Source: Actinoplanes sp. M2I2 (GTDB lineage: Bacteria; Actinomycetota; Actinomycetes; Mycobacteriales; Micromonosporaceae). From it: DNA of 64,000 nt. Position numbers and translations under genes: made by a program. Within the stretch, counting starts at the first letter, position 1; each line of letters opens with the position of its first letter. Below, in pieces: positions 45,989 through 55,460 of the stretch. The notes beneath the pieces were generated by a model that was not told the DNA's origin, searched no databases, and worked only from the letters and a program-made list of their open reading frames with translations. The DNA lies in assembly GCF_023544445.1 (NCBI RefSeq), contig NZ_JALPVJ010000005.1, forward strand, positions 620,001-684,000, in the 5' to 3' direction.

Positions 45989-47016
45989 CCTCCTCGGCCG
46001 GAGCGGTTGGCCGTGGCGAGCAGCCACAGCAGGTAGGGGGCGCCGATGACACCGGTGACCACCCCGACGGGGAACTGCCGGGAGCCCAGCAGGTGCGACC
46101 CGATGAAGTCGGAGACGAGCACCAGCAGGGCGCCGACCAGGGCGGCCTGGATCAGCACGGGCCGGCCGCCGCCGACCAGGCGCGCGGCGATCGGGCCGGA
46201 CATGAAGGCGACGAAGGCGATCGGCCCGGCCGCCGAGGTGGCCATGCCGGTCAGGCCGACAGCGGTGATCAGCAGGGCGAACCGGCCGGCCTGGACCCGG
46301 ACGCCGAACGCCGTGGCCAGGTCGTCGCCGAGCTGCATGCCGGTGAGCATCCGGCCGAGGACCAGGGCGAGCGGCATCAGGATCAGCACGGCGACGGCGA
46401 GCGGCCCGATCTGGTCCCACGAGCGGCCGTTGACGCTGCCGGTCAGCCAGATCATCGCCTCGGCCGCGACCTTGACGTCCGAGCGGGTCAGAATGTACGA
46501 GGTGATGCTGGTCAGCACCGTGCCGATGCCGATGCCGACCAGGATGAAGCGGTAGCCGCCCACTCCCTTGCGCCACGAGAGCGCATAGATGAGCAGCGCG
46601 GTGAGCACGGCCCCGGCCAGCCCGGCGGCCGAGACGAGGCCCCCGTCGACGTGCAGCACCAGCACGGTCACCACCGCGGCGGTGGTCGCGCCCTGGCTCA
46701 CCCCGACCACGTCGGGGCTGGCCAGCGGGTTGCGCAGCAACTGCTGAAAGATCGCGCCGGCCAGCCCGAAGGCCAGCCCGGCGAGCGCCGAGACGGAGGC
46801 CCGGGGCAGACGCAGGTCGTGCATGATGTAGTCGACGCCGGCCGGGGTGGGCAGCCCCAGCAGCGAACGCACCACGTCGGGCAGCGAGATCTGGAAGTCG
46901 CCGTAGGACAGCGTCAGCGCGATCATCGCGATCACCGCGGCGGTCAGCCCGACCGCGACCCCTCGGGCCCGTGCCGCCTCCCGGCGCCGGGTCGCCGCGA
47001 CCACCCCGGCGCTCAC
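45985..47016 (-). CDS. FecCD-family siderophore permease (second)
   Basis: A 343-residue, nine- to ten-helix permease of the FecCD type. It has LRLPRASVSALAGLAFGLAG, QQLLRNPLASPDVVGVSQGA and GPIAFVAFMSGPIAARLVGG, the family's conserved loops. The GTG start (47014-47016) overlaps the upstream permease's TGA. It forms the membrane channel with the partner FecCD protein. Confidence 0.94.
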   Translation of the reverse strand: MSAGVVAATRRREAARARGVAVGLTAAVIAMIALTLSYGDFQISLPDVVRSLLGLPTPAGVDYIMHDLRLPRASVSALAGLAFGLAGAIFQQLLRNPLASPDVVGVSQGATTAAVVTVLVLHVDGGLVSAAGLAGAVLTALLIYALSWRKGVGGYRFILVGIGIGTVLTSITSYILTRSDVKVAAEAMIWLTGSVNGRSWDQIGPLAVAVLILMPLALVLGRMLTGMQLGDDLATAFGVRVQAGRFALLITAVGLTGMATSAAGPIAFVAFMSGPIAARLVGGGRPVLIQAALVGALLVLVSDFIGSHLLGSRQFPVGVVTGVIGAPYLLWLLATANRSGRGG

Positions 47017-48038
47017 AGCTCGGCCAGCTTCTCGCGACGGGCCATGGCCACGAAGATGGGCGCGCCGATGATCGCGGTGACGATGCCGACCTGCACCTCG
47101 CCGGGACGGGCGACGACGCGGCCGAGGACGTCGGCCAGGAGCAGCAGCAACGGCGCCAGCGCCATCGAGTAGGGCAGCAGCCACCGGTGGTCGGGCCCGG
47201 TGATCGACCGGGCGATGTGGGGAATGACCAGGCCGATGAAGACCAGCGGCCCGGCCATCGACGTGGCCGTGCCACAGAGCAGCACCACCGCGCCGGCCGC
47301 GACGAGTCGCGCGACGATCACGTTCTGGCCGAAGGAGGTGGCCACGTCGTCGCCCAGGGCCAGCGCGTTGAGCGCCCGGGCCGACCAGAGTGCGAGCAAC
47401 GCCCCGGCGATCAGGAACGGCAGGCTCTGGACGGCGATGTCGGTGCCCCGGCCGGCCAGCGAGCCGACCTGCCAGAACCGGAACTGGTCGTAGGCGTCCA
47501 CGTCGGTGATGAGCACGGCGGTGGTGAACGAGGTGAGCGCCGCCGTGACCGCCGCGCCGGCCAGGGCCAGCTTGACCGGGGTGGCGCCGCCGCGGCCGAT
47601 GGACCCGACGGTATAGACCAGCACCGAGGTCACCGCGGCGCCGAGGAAGCCGAACCAGACGTACCCGGTCAGGTTGGTGATGCCCAGGAAGCTGATCGCG
47701 ACGACGATGAACAACCCGGCGCCGGCGTTGACGCCGAGGATGCCCGGGTCGGCCAGCGGGTTGCGGGTGACGCCCTGGATGACCGCGCCGGCCAGCCCGA
47801 ACGCGGCCCCGGCGAGCAGGCCGACGATCGTCCGGGGAAGGCGGGACTGGGTGACGATCAGGTCTTCGGTGGAGTTCGGGTCCGGGTTGACGAGGGCGTG
47901 CAGCACCGTGCCGAAGGGCACGTCACGGGCGCCGACGGCAAGGCTCAGCAGCGCGGCACCCGCGAGGGCCGCCGCGATCACCACCAAGCCGGTGGTGAGC
48001 ACGACGGCCCGGCGGTGCCGGATGGTCGTCTCCGGCAC
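47013..48038 (-). CDS. FecCD-family siderophore permease (first)
   Basis: A 341-residue permease starting at GTG 48036-48038. It shows SRLPRTIVGLLAGAAFGLAG, QGVTRNPLADPGILGVNAGA and AGPLVFIGLVIPHIARSITG, the FecCD signature including the coupling loop. It pairs with the next permease and lies 6 bases downstream of the binding-protein gene. Confidence 0.94.
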   Translation of the reverse strand: MPETTIRHRRAVVLTTGLVVIAAALAGAALLSLAVGARDVPFGTVLHALVNPDPNSTEDLIVTQSRLPRTIVGLLAGAAFGLAGAVIQGVTRNPLADPGILGVNAGAGLFIVVAISFLGITNLTGYVWFGFLGAAVTSVLVYTVGSIGRGGATPVKLALAGAAVTAALTSFTTAVLITDVDAYDQFRFWQVGSLAGRGTDIAVQSLPFLIAGALLALWSARALNALALGDDVATSFGQNVIVARLVAAGAVVLLCGTATSMAGPLVFIGLVIPHIARSITGPDHRWLLPYSMALAPLLLLLADVLGRVVARPGEVQVGIVTAIIGAPIFVAMARREKLAEL

Positions 48039-48044
48039 CGGTGG

Positions 48045-49055
48045 TCAGCCGAGAGCGCCGGCCAGCAGCGGCGTGACCTGGTCGACGGCGTAGGACAGGC
48101 CGCCGACCGACGCGCTGGAGAACGCGTTGGAGATGTCCTTGTTGTCCATGTAGGCCACGTGCCCGGCCTTCACCGAGGGCACCGCCTGGAACAGCTTGTC
48201 GCCCTTGACCTGGTCCAGCGTCGACTGGATCAGGAACACGACGGTCAGGTCGGCGTTCGCCAGGTCGAGCTGCTCGTTGGAGAGCGGGATGTAGAAGGAG
48301 TCCTTCTTCAGGGCCTCGACCGCCGGGGCGTTCTTGAAGCCGAGCTTGGTCAGGAAGTCGACCCGGCCGTCACCGGTGACGTAGGCGCCCCAGCCCTCGC
48401 CGGTGCGGGCCACCGCGGCGACGGTCGCGTCCTTGAACTTGGGGTTGGCGGCCGCGGCGGCGGTGAACTTGGCGTCCAGGTCGGTCTTGAGCTTGGCCGC
48501 CTCGGTCTGCTTGCCCAGCGCCTTACCGACCATGTCGAGCTGCTGCTCCCAGGTCGTCAGGTACATCTCGCCGCCCTTGGGGACGTCGACCACCGGGACG
48601 CCGAGCTTGGCCAGCTGGTCGTGGCGGGCCTTGTCGCCGCTGGAGCGGGTGTCGAGGATCAGGTCGGGCTTGAGGGCCGCCACCTTCTCCATGTCGACCT
48701 CGAGGGTGCCCAGGGTCTCCGGCTTGGTCGTGTACTTGCCGGCGTTCCAGGGGCCCTGGCCCTCGCCGCCGAACGCCAGCCAGTCGGCCGCACCCACCGG
48801 CTGCACGCCGAGCGAGAGCGCGACGTCGGCGTCGCTCCAGCCCAGAGCGACCACGCGCTCGGGCTGCTGGCTGACCGTCACGTCGCCGAAGGCGGTGGTG
48901 ATGGTGACGGGGAACTGCGAGGCCGCCGAGGAGGCCGTGGCGGGGGGCGCGTCGTTGTCTTCCGTGCCGCTCGTCGAGCAACCGGAGAGGGCCACGACGG
49001 CACCGAGGACGGCCACCGGCAGCAGCCGGCGCGCGCGGGAGAACGGTAGACGCAT
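48045..49055 (-). CDS. Iron-siderophore ABC substrate-binding lipoprotein (FecB/FepB type)
   Basis: A 336-residue lipoprotein. The lipobox is VVALSGCSTS (lipidated Cys26). The mature part starts FPVTITTAFGDVTVSQQPER, the usual opening of PBP2_14 siderophore-binding proteins, with two lobes following (GVPVVDVPKGGEMYLTTWEQ). It captures ferric siderophore outside the cell and delivers it to the FecCD permeases. An IdeR/DmdR-type iron box lies 30 bases upstream, so it should be iron-repressed. Confidence 0.94.
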   Translation of the reverse strand: MRLPFSRARRLLPVAVLGAVVALSGCSTSGTEDNDAPPATASSAASQFPVTITTAFGDVTVSQQPERVVALGWSDADVALSLGVQPVGAADWLAFGGEGQGPWNAGKYTTKPETLGTLEVDMEKVAALKPDLILDTRSSGDKARHDQLAKLGVPVVDVPKGGEMYLTTWEQQLDMVGKALGKQTEAAKLKTDLDAKFTAAAAANPKFKDATVAAVARTGEGWGAYVTGDGRVDFLTKLGFKNAPAVEALKKDSFYIPLSNEQLDLANADLTVVFLIQSTLDQVKGDKLFQAVPSVKAGHVAYMDNKDISNAFSSASVGGLSYAVDQVTPLLAGALG

Positions 49056-49084
49056 GAAGGCTCCATCGAGATTAAAGCAAGATC

Positions 49085-49103
49085 AAAGGTGAGCCTAACC
49101 TAA
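49085..49103. promoter_or_regulatory. IdeR/DmdR-type iron box
   Basis: On the minus strand TTAGGTTAGGCTCACCTTT matches the consensus TTAGGTTAGGCTAACCTAA at 16 of 19 positions. It sits just upstream of the siderophore-importer operon, where iron-loaded IdeR/DmdR would repress. Confidence 0.88.
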
Positions 49104-49140
49104 CGACCACCACCATATCCGCAAGCCAGAGCCGTCCAGG

Positions 49141-50520
49141 TCACATTTCCGTACGTCCCGCGAGATGGGCGGCGGCGGCGATCGTGGCCGCGTACTGGAC
49201 GCCGACCAGCCGGCGGATCTCGATCGGCTCGAGCTCGGCCACCCGCGCGTCCTCGGCCAGCCACTCCGCGTACCGCTGCTCCACCTCGGTCAGAGCGGCG
49301 CGGAGCTTTCCGCGGACATTGCCCACGGCGGCCTCGCCCCGCAGCGCGCGCCGCAGGATGCCGCCGTAGCGCAACCGCCACTCGTGGACGTTGAGGGCCA
49401 GCGAGTTGGCCTCGGCCACCGTGGCCGGACGGTCGGAGGCGGCCTCCTTGCTGCGGGCCAGCCGGGCCGGGCCGGTGCGCTCGAGCATCGCGGCGTAGAA
49501 GCGCGCGGCCCGCCAGAACGGCGAGGCCGGGGCCAGCAGGTGGCCTTCGACCGAGGCCAGCGTACGGGTCAGGAGCTCGGCCAGGTCGGTGATCCCGACC
49601 GCGTTGGCGGCCAGCGCCTCGGCATAGCCGACCCCCGCGCCGGAGGTGTCCCCGGAGCGCGTGTCCAACCAGTAGGGCAGCTCACTGACCAGCATGAACG
49701 AGCCCCACTGGCCCGAATACCAGGTGGTGCTGCCGCCCTCGAAGACCCACGGCTCGTTGCGGGCCATCGTGCGCTCGTAGACGGTGGCCAGCGGCGTGGC
49801 CTCGTAGATCGCGTCGTCGAGCAGCACCAGGTCGGGCGCCTCGGGCTCGCCGCGGTCGAGCGGGATGCCGAGGTGCTCGGGAATCCGCTGCAGGATCGGG
49901 TGCAGCTCCGGCTCGGCCCGGCTGAGCCAGTAGTACGCGCCCCCGAGCTCACTGTTGTGCAGCGAGGCGATGAGCGCCGGCCGGTGCGCGTCGATCAGCC
50001 GCATGAGCGCCTGCGTCTCGGGGATCGGCTCGTCGAAGTACGCGTCGCCGTGGTTGACCGGGAACGTCCACTCGACCTGGTCGCGCCCGGCCGGGCGGTA
50101 GAAGTGCTCGGCGTAGTGGGCCCGGGTGAACGGGCCACCCAGCCACCCCTCGTTGAGCCGCAGCCCGTCCGGGTCGGCGCAGTCCACGATCCGCCACCGA
50201 TGGCCGAGCCGCGCGCGCAGCCCGGGATCGGCGCAGAGCCGTTCAGCCAGGTGCAGCGCCGTCAGGCCGCCGATCGGCTCGTTGGGATGCGGCAGGCCGA
50301 ACGCCAGGGCCTCGGGGGCCCCGGCGTCGTCGTGCTCGATCGTCAGGCACCACAGCGGGTTGCCCTGCTGGGAGCTGCCGCACCGCCGCAACGAGGCAAT
50401 GCCGGGGTGACGATCCGCGATCCGCCGGAGCCCGGCGTGCAGGTCGTCGACCCCGGCGAACGCCGGATAGGCCGGCACGGTCTCGATCTCGGCGAGCAGC
50501 CAGGCGGGAAGGTTGTCCAC
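49141..50520 (-). CDS. M14-family zinc carboxypeptidase
   Basis: A 459-residue peptidase-like protein without signal peptide. The zinc residues appear in FGLPHPNEPIGG (H-x-x-E) and in IASLHNSELG (second His); a candidate catalytic Glu is in EPWVFEGGST. It is a cytoplasmic M14 member of actinobacterial type, possibly cleaving a peptide or amide of a secreted compound or antibiotic; the substrate is unknown. It begins at GTG 50518-50520 and lies between the iron importer and the ABC exporter operons, but an iron box separates it from the importer. Confidence 0.85.
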   Translation of the reverse strand: MDNLPAWLLAEIETVPAYPAFAGVDDLHAGLRRIADRHPGIASLRRCGSSQQGNPLWCLTIEHDDAGAPEALAFGLPHPNEPIGGLTALHLAERLCADPGLRARLGHRWRIVDCADPDGLRLNEGWLGGPFTRAHYAEHFYRPAGRDQVEWTFPVNHGDAYFDEPIPETQALMRLIDAHRPALIASLHNSELGGAYYWLSRAEPELHPILQRIPEHLGIPLDRGEPEAPDLVLLDDAIYEATPLATVYERTMARNEPWVFEGGSTTWYSGQWGSFMLVSELPYWLDTRSGDTSGAGVGYAEALAANAVGITDLAELLTRTLASVEGHLLAPASPFWRAARFYAAMLERTGPARLARSKEAASDRPATVAEANSLALNVHEWRLRYGGILRRALRGEAAVGNVRGKLRAALTEVEQRYAEWLAEDARVAELEPIEIRRLVGVQYAATIAAAAHLAGRTEM

Positions 50521-50536
50521 CCGGCCATCTTCCTCG

Positions 50537-52705
50537 CTATTCCTTGGTGCCCGCTGCGCGTACCGGGGGGACCCGGAGCAGGCGGCTCACCGGCAGGATC
50601 GTGGTCGCCAGGGCCAGCGCGGCCGTCCCGCCCAGCACGATCACCCAGCCCAGCGGCGGGATGTAGGGCAGGAACGTCCCGGTCAGCGCGTGCACCACCG
50701 CGATCAGCGTCGCCCCGGCGATCAGGGCGCCGACCGTCAGCGACGTCCCCAGCAGACCGACCTGCTCGGCGTTCACCATCCGCCGCACCTGCCGCCGGGT
50801 GACCCCGGCCAGCCGCAGCAGGGCCAGCTCGCGGCCCCGGGCCAGCGCGGCCATGACCATGGTGTTGCCGGCCGCCAGCGCGGCGTAGCCGACCATCACG
50901 GCGATCAGCAGCTTGTTGAGCCAGGCGGTGACGGCCAGGTCCCGGCTGAGCCGGCCGGTGAGCTCGTCGGTCGTGGTGACCGTGCCGAACGCGGCGAGTT
51001 GCTGGTCGGCGCCGCCCTGGGTGCGGACGAGCACCTCGTCGTACGTGCCGCCGGTCTGCGGCAGCAGGACGTCGCCGAAGCCGAGCCCCCGGTCGTAGAT
51101 CGCCACCACCCGGGGCTTGACCGGGGTGCCGTCGGCCAGCCAGAGGTCCGCCGTGTCGCCCACCTTCCAGCTGGACGTGGACGCCTGCAGCGCCGAGACG
51201 GCGATCGTGCCGTCGGTCAGGCCGGCCAGACTGCCCTCCCGCACCTTGACGTCCATCGTGGACCGCAGCTGGGCCGGATCGGCCGCGCGGGCCACGGCCG
51301 GCTCGGCCCCGCCGAAGACGCGGACCACCACCGACGTGTTCCGGATGCCGGTCGCCGCCTCGACGCCGGGGATCTGCCGCACCTTGGCGACGGTCGCCGC
51401 CGGCAAACCTCCGGGCGCGGTCACCACCCGGTCGGCCAGCATGCCTTCGCGGCTCTGGGCGACGGTCTGCCGCTGCAGGTTGTCCTGGAGGAACCACACC
51501 GAGCCGCCGAACCCGACCGACAGAACGAGAGCGCTCAGCACCGCGGACATGCCGCGCGCGTTGACCCGCAGGTTGGCCGAGGCCAGGTCCCCCGAGACAC
51601 CCCACACCGTACGCAGGACCGGCGCGAGCAGCCGTGCGGCGAACCCGTTGATCCAGGGCGCCAGGAGCGCGACCGCCAGCACGAAGAGGTAGAGCATGCC
51701 GACCGCCGCGGCCAGCGCGGCCGTGCCGCCCAGCGCGGCCGCGAAGAACAGCGACACCACGGCGCCGGCCAGCATGATCAGACCGGAGGCGAGCCGGACG
51801 CGACCGCCCTTGGCCGGTTCGACCGCGATCTCGCCCAGCGCCTCGGCCGGGCGGATCCGGGCGACGCGGCGGGCCGCGATCCGGGCCGCCAGCACCGCGA
51901 CCAGCGTGGTCAGCGCGACCGCGACCAGGGCGGCGAGCCCGGGGTTGACGATCGGGAAGCCGTCCGGCAGGAAGCCGCGCGAGACGAGCTGGTCGTGCAC
52001 CCAGCGGGTGGCCCACAGGCCGGCCGGCACGCCGATCACAGCCGAGGCCAGGCTCACCACCGCGGCCTCGGCGACGACCAGGCGGCGCACCTGGGCCGGG
52101 GTCGCGGCGATGGCGCGCAGGAGGGCCAGGTCACGACGGCGGTGCCGGACGGAGAGGCCGACCGTGCCGGCCACCACGAAGACGATCAGCATCACGACGT
52201 AACCGCCGAACGCCGAGCCGGCCGTGATCAGCAGCGATCGGGCCTCGATCGAGGAGGACGCCTCGGCCCAGCCGCGCTCGTCCCCGGCGTACGACTCGAC
52301 GCCGGCGTCGCGGGCGAGCTTGTCGATCGCCGCGTACGCGCTGCCGGGCGCCTTGATCGTGATGGCGCCGGCCCGGCCGTCCTGGACGTTCACCGCCTGC
52401 ACGTCCGTGACGCCGGGGACCGTACGGATCTGGTCGGCCAGACCGGCCGGGACGGTGCCCTCGGGCAGCGGCACCTCGGAGGTGGTGACCTCGCCGTCGA
52501 ACTCCTTCGTGGACACGGTGATCTGCCGGTGGGCGACCACGACGTCGGCCGCGGCGAACTGCTGCGGTTCGGGCTTGTACTGGAGGCCGGACTGCACGAA
52601 GACGGCCAGGCTCATCAGGATCATCACGCCGCCGGCCAGGGCGACCAGGGTGGCGACCGAGGCGCCGGGACGCTGGCGCAGCAGGCGCATCGCGAGCTTG
52701 AGCAT
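50537..52705 (-). CDS. MacB/FtsX-type ABC transporter permease
   Basis: A 722-residue permease with about ten helices. There are two FtsX-like halves: TM1 near VATLVALAGGVMILMSLAVF, a large external domain (about 45-170), helices around 185-330, a second external part and C-terminal helices with LALLRLAGVTRRQVRRMV. It works with the ATPase encoded just upstream (4-base gap) as a MacB- or LolCDE-like exporter or mechanotransmitter, probably for a peptide, lipoprotein or drug. Confidence 0.92.
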   Translation of the reverse strand: MLKLAMRLLRQRPGASVATLVALAGGVMILMSLAVFVQSGLQYKPEPQQFAAADVVVAHRQITVSTKEFDGEVTTSEVPLPEGTVPAGLADQIRTVPGVTDVQAVNVQDGRAGAITIKAPGSAYAAIDKLARDAGVESYAGDERGWAEASSSIEARSLLITAGSAFGGYVVMLIVFVVAGTVGLSVRHRRRDLALLRAIAATPAQVRRLVVAEAAVVSLASAVIGVPAGLWATRWVHDQLVSRGFLPDGFPIVNPGLAALVAVALTTLVAVLAARIAARRVARIRPAEALGEIAVEPAKGGRVRLASGLIMLAGAVVSLFFAAALGGTAALAAAVGMLYLFVLAVALLAPWINGFAARLLAPVLRTVWGVSGDLASANLRVNARGMSAVLSALVLSVGFGGSVWFLQDNLQRQTVAQSREGMLADRVVTAPGGLPAATVAKVRQIPGVEAATGIRNTSVVVRVFGGAEPAVARAADPAQLRSTMDVKVREGSLAGLTDGTIAVSALQASTSSWKVGDTADLWLADGTPVKPRVVAIYDRGLGFGDVLLPQTGGTYDEVLVRTQGGADQQLAAFGTVTTTDELTGRLSRDLAVTAWLNKLLIAVMVGYAALAAGNTMVMAALARGRELALLRLAGVTRRQVRRMVNAEQVGLLGTSLTVGALIAGATLIAVVHALTGTFLPYIPPLGWVIVLGGTAALALATTILPVSRLLRVPPVRAAGTKE

Positions 52706-52709
52706 GGTG

Positions 52710-53444
52710 TCAGCCCTTCCGCCGGGTCGCCAGGACCTCGGCAATCTTCTCGGCGCCCAGCTGGGGCAGGTCGCGGACGATCCGCCCGTCGGCCAGCACC
52801 AGGACGCGGTCGGCGTAGGAGGCGGCGACCGGGTCGTGGGTCACCATCACCACGGTCTGACCGAACTCGTCGACCATCGAGCGCAACAACCCGAGCACCT
52901 CGGCGGCCGTCTCGGTGTCGAGCGCCCCGGTCGGCTCGTCGGCGAAGACGACATCGGGCCGCACGGCCAGGGCCCGGGCGATGGCGACGCGCTGCTGCTG
53001 GCCGCCGGAGAGCTGGGCCGGGCGCCGGGTCAGGCTGTTGGTCAGGCCGACCCGCTCGATCACGCTGCCCAGCCAGTGCCAGTCGGGCTTCTCTCCGGCC
53101 AGCCGGGCCGGCAGCAGGATGTTCTCCTCGACGGTGAGCGCGCCGATCAGGTTGAAGGACTGGAAGACGAACCCGATGCGGTCGCGCCGCAGCTCGGTCA
53201 GCTTCGTCTCGGAGAGCTGGGAGAGTTCGGTGTCGCCCACCCAGACCTGGCCCGAGGAGGGCCGGTCGAGGCCGGCGGCGGTCTGCAGCAGGGTGCTCTT
53301 GCCGGAGCCGGACGGGCCCATCACCGCGGTGAACGTGCCGCGGGCGAAGGCCGCGTCCACCCCGGCGAGGGCCGTCACCGGCTGCCCGTCCGTGGGGTAC
53401 GTCCGGGTGAGGCCCTCCACCCGGACCGCGAGCATGTCGTTCAT
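52710..53444 (-). CDS. ABC transporter ATPase (MacB/LolD type)
   Basis: A 244-residue ATPase. Walker [13 protein letters not shown] loop [21 protein letters not shown], signature [15 protein letters not shown], Walker [13 protein letters not shown], His loop VMVTHDP. ATG 53442-53444 is preferred because GAGAGG precedes it. It partners the FtsX-type permease. An 18-bp palindrome (53532-53549) sits upstream in the promoter region, next to the RR gene's stop. Confidence 0.95.
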   Translation of the reverse strand: MNDMLAVRVEGLTRTYPTDGQPVTALAGVDAAFARGTFTAVMGPSGSGKSTLLQTAAGLDRPSSGQVWVGDTELSQLSETKLTELRRDRIGFVFQSFNLIGALTVEENILLPARLAGEKPDWHWLGSVIERVGLTNSLTRRPAQLSGGQQQRVAIARALAVRPDVVFADEPTGALDTETAAEVLGLLRSMVDEFGQTVVMVTHDPVAASYADRVLVLADGRIVRDLPQLGAEKIAEVLATRRKG

Positions 53445-53515
53445 CTTCAGGCGCCTCTCGGTGTGTTTCGCTGACACCGGAAACGCTATTTCGCACAACG
53501 GTCCATATCGATGAA

Positions 53516-53549
53516 GCCAGCAGGCCTCTTTGCGGTACAGCCTGCTGTA
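53516..53549. promoter_or_regulatory. Palindromes upstream of ABC exporter (candidate regulator site)
   Basis: GGTACAGCCTGCTGTACC (53532-53549) is an 18-bp inverted repeat with a two-base centre. CAGCAGGC (53516-53523) can also pair with GCCTGCTG (53538-53545). They lie between the LuxR-type regulator gene and the ABC exporter genes, 88-105 bases before the ATPase start. Either an operator for that regulator or a terminator is possible; no U-tract is seen. Confidence 0.5.
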
Positions 53550-53555
53550 CCCGGC

Positions 53556-54200
53556 CTATTGGCGCAGGTAGCGCAGCACCGCGGTGACCCGGCGGTCGGC
53601 CCGGTCGTCGGGAGCCAGGTCGAGCTTGGCGAAGATGCTGCGGATGTGTTTGTGCACCGCGCCCTCGGTGACGACCAGCCGCTCGGCGATCGCGGTGTTG
53701 CCCAGCCCCTCGGCCATCAGCGCGAGCACGTCCCGCTCACGAGGGCTCAGCCGGGCCAGCGCGTCGTCCGGCCGGTTGCGGGCCAGCAGCAGCCCGACCA
53801 CCTCGGGGTCGACCGCCGTGCCGCCGTCGGCCACCCGGTGCAGCGCCTCGAGGAACTGCTCGACCCGGCCCACCCGCTCCTTGAGCAGGTAACCCAGGCC
53901 GGCCGCGCCACCGGCCAGCAGGTCGGTGGCGAAGGCCTGCTCCACGTACGCCGAGAGCACAAGCACGGCCAGGCCGGGCAGCCGCCGGCGGGCCTCGACG
54001 GCGGCGACGATGCCCTCGTCGGTGTGCGTGGGCGGCATCCGCACGTCGACGATCGCCACGTCCGGTTTGTGCTCGTCGACGGCGGCCAGGAACGTGTCCG
54101 GGCCGTCGGTGGTCGCGACCACGTCCAGCGACTCGGCCCGCAGCAGCAGCGCGAGGCCCTCGCGCAGCAACGCGTCGTCCTCGGCGATCACAATCCGCAC
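53556..54200 (-). CDS. NarL/LuxR-family response regulator
   Basis: A 214-residue regulator. Receiver: IVIAEDDALLREGL, phosphorylated Asp in DVAIVDVRMPP (about 52), LSAYVEQ and YLLKERVG. LuxR-type HTH: LSPRERDVLALMAEGLGNTA and VTEGAVHKHIRSIFAKLDL. The GTG start (54198-54200) lies inside the kinase gene's end (13-base overlap), so they are coupled. It probably controls the adjacent ABC exporter through the palindrome at 53532. Confidence 0.93.
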   Translation of the reverse strand: MRIVIAEDDALLREGLALLLRAESLDVVATTDGPDTFLAAVDEHKPDVAIVDVRMPPTHTDEGIVAAVEARRRLPGLAVLVLSAYVEQAFATDLLAGGAAGLGYLLKERVGRVEQFLEALHRVADGGTAVDPEVVGLLLARNRPDDALARLSPRERDVLALMAEGLGNTAIAERLVVTEGAVHKHIRSIFAKLDLAPDDRADRRVTAVLRYLRQ

Positions 54201-55414
54201 GGCAGCTCCACTCGCATCGTCGTCGGCCCCCCGGCCGGACTGGTCAGGGTCAGGGTGCCGTCGTACGCCTCGACGCGCCGCCGGATGCCGGTGATGCCGG
54301 ATCCGCCGCTTTCGTCGGCGCCGCCCCGGCCGTTGTCCTCGATGGTCAGCTTCAGCGTCTGATCCTCCATGCGGGCGGTGACCTGAACCGCGGTCGCACC
54401 GCTGTGCTTGGTGACGTTGGTGAGCGACTCGGCGACCACGAAGTAGGCCGTGGCCTCGACCGACACGGCGCAGCGACGGGGCAGATCGACGTCCAGGCGA
54501 CAGGGCACGACGCAGTCGGCGGCCAGACCGGCCAGCGCGCCGTCGAGGCCACGCCCGTCCAGCACCGGCGGGAGGATGCCGCGCACGACCGTCCGCAACT
54601 CGGCCAGGGCCTGCTCGGCGGCCTCCTGTGCCCGGTCGAGCAGCTCGCCGGCGTCGGCCGGGTCGCGGGCCACCGCCCGCCGGGCCGCGCCGAGCAGCAC
54701 GCTGACCGCGACCAGGCGGTTCTGCGCGCCGTCGTGCAGCGATCGTTCGATCCGGCGCAGTTCGGCGGCGTGCGCGTCGAGCGCGGCGGCCCGGGTGGCG
54801 GTGAGCTCGACGATGCGCAGCGAGAGGTCGGTGCCCGGCGGCGGCGCGAGCAGACGGCGGCCCGCCCAGGCCTGCGTCCGGACCAGCAGCGGGCCCACGA
54901 AGATGCCGACCACCAACCAGGCCAGGCCGTAGAGCGCCACCCCCAGCGCGTCGAGCTGGCTGTGCACCGACCAGAACACCAGCCCCGGCGCCGAGTTGGG
55001 CGACACCGTCCACCACCACAGCGGATAGGTCACGTCCTGCACCGCCGCCAGCGGGATGGTCAGACCGAAGATGCTGATCGCGAACCCGAGCGTCGCGTGC
55101 TCGGCGACCCAGGCCAGCTCGCGCCAGACCACCGGGTCCCGCCAGGCCCGCAGTCCCGGGCGCAAGGGCTCGGGGCCGATGATCTCGGGCCCCCACCGGG
55201 AGAGGCGGGCGCGCTCCCGGTCGGCGACCGCGCGCACCCCCCGCGCGGCCGACGGCGCCAGCACCAGGCCGACGCCGGCCAGGGAGGTCACCGCGACCAC
55301 GCCCACCCAGACCATCAGGGCCAGGGCGAGGACCGCCGTGCCGAGCCCGCCGACGAGCCGTTCCAGGGTGTCGACCGCGGCGTACACGCGGCGCCGCAGA
55401 GCATCGACGATCAT
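54188..55414 (-). CDS. NarL-type sensor histidine kinase (HisKA_3)
   Basis: A 408-residue kinase. N-terminal helices (VLALALMVWVGVVAVTSLAG and others, about four to five) form a membrane sensor without a large external domain, then IERSLHDGAQNRLVAVSVLL with the phosphorylated His of HisKA_3, and HATPase motifs in AESLTNVTKHSGAT, IEDNGRGGADESGGSGITGI. Such kinases sense membrane stress or cell-wall drugs. It is coupled with the LuxR-type regulator. Confidence 0.92.
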   Translation of the reverse strand: MIVDALRRRVYAAVDTLERLVGGLGTAVLALALMVWVGVVAVTSLAGVGLVLAPSAARGVRAVADRERARLSRWGPEIIGPEPLRPGLRAWRDPVVWRELAWVAEHATLGFAISIFGLTIPLAAVQDVTYPLWWWTVSPNSAPGLVFWSVHSQLDALGVALYGLAWLVVGIFVGPLLVRTQAWAGRRLLAPPPGTDLSLRIVELTATRAAALDAHAAELRRIERSLHDGAQNRLVAVSVLLGAARRAVARDPADAGELLDRAQEAAEQALAELRTVVRGILPPVLDGRGLDGALAGLAADCVVPCRLDVDLPRRCAVSVEATAYFVVAESLTNVTKHSGATAVQVTARMEDQTLKLTIEDNGRGGADESGGSGITGIRRRVEAYDGTLTLTSPAGGPTTMRVELPCGL

Positions 55415-55460
55415 GTCACGTGACCTTAGCGCCTGAATCCCAGCCGGCGACGGGCGTCGC

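Noticed and set aside
46971..49049. A 692-codon plus-strand open frame
   Set aside because: Shadow of the siderophore ABC importer genes; composition is His/Gly/Arg-rich with no domain.
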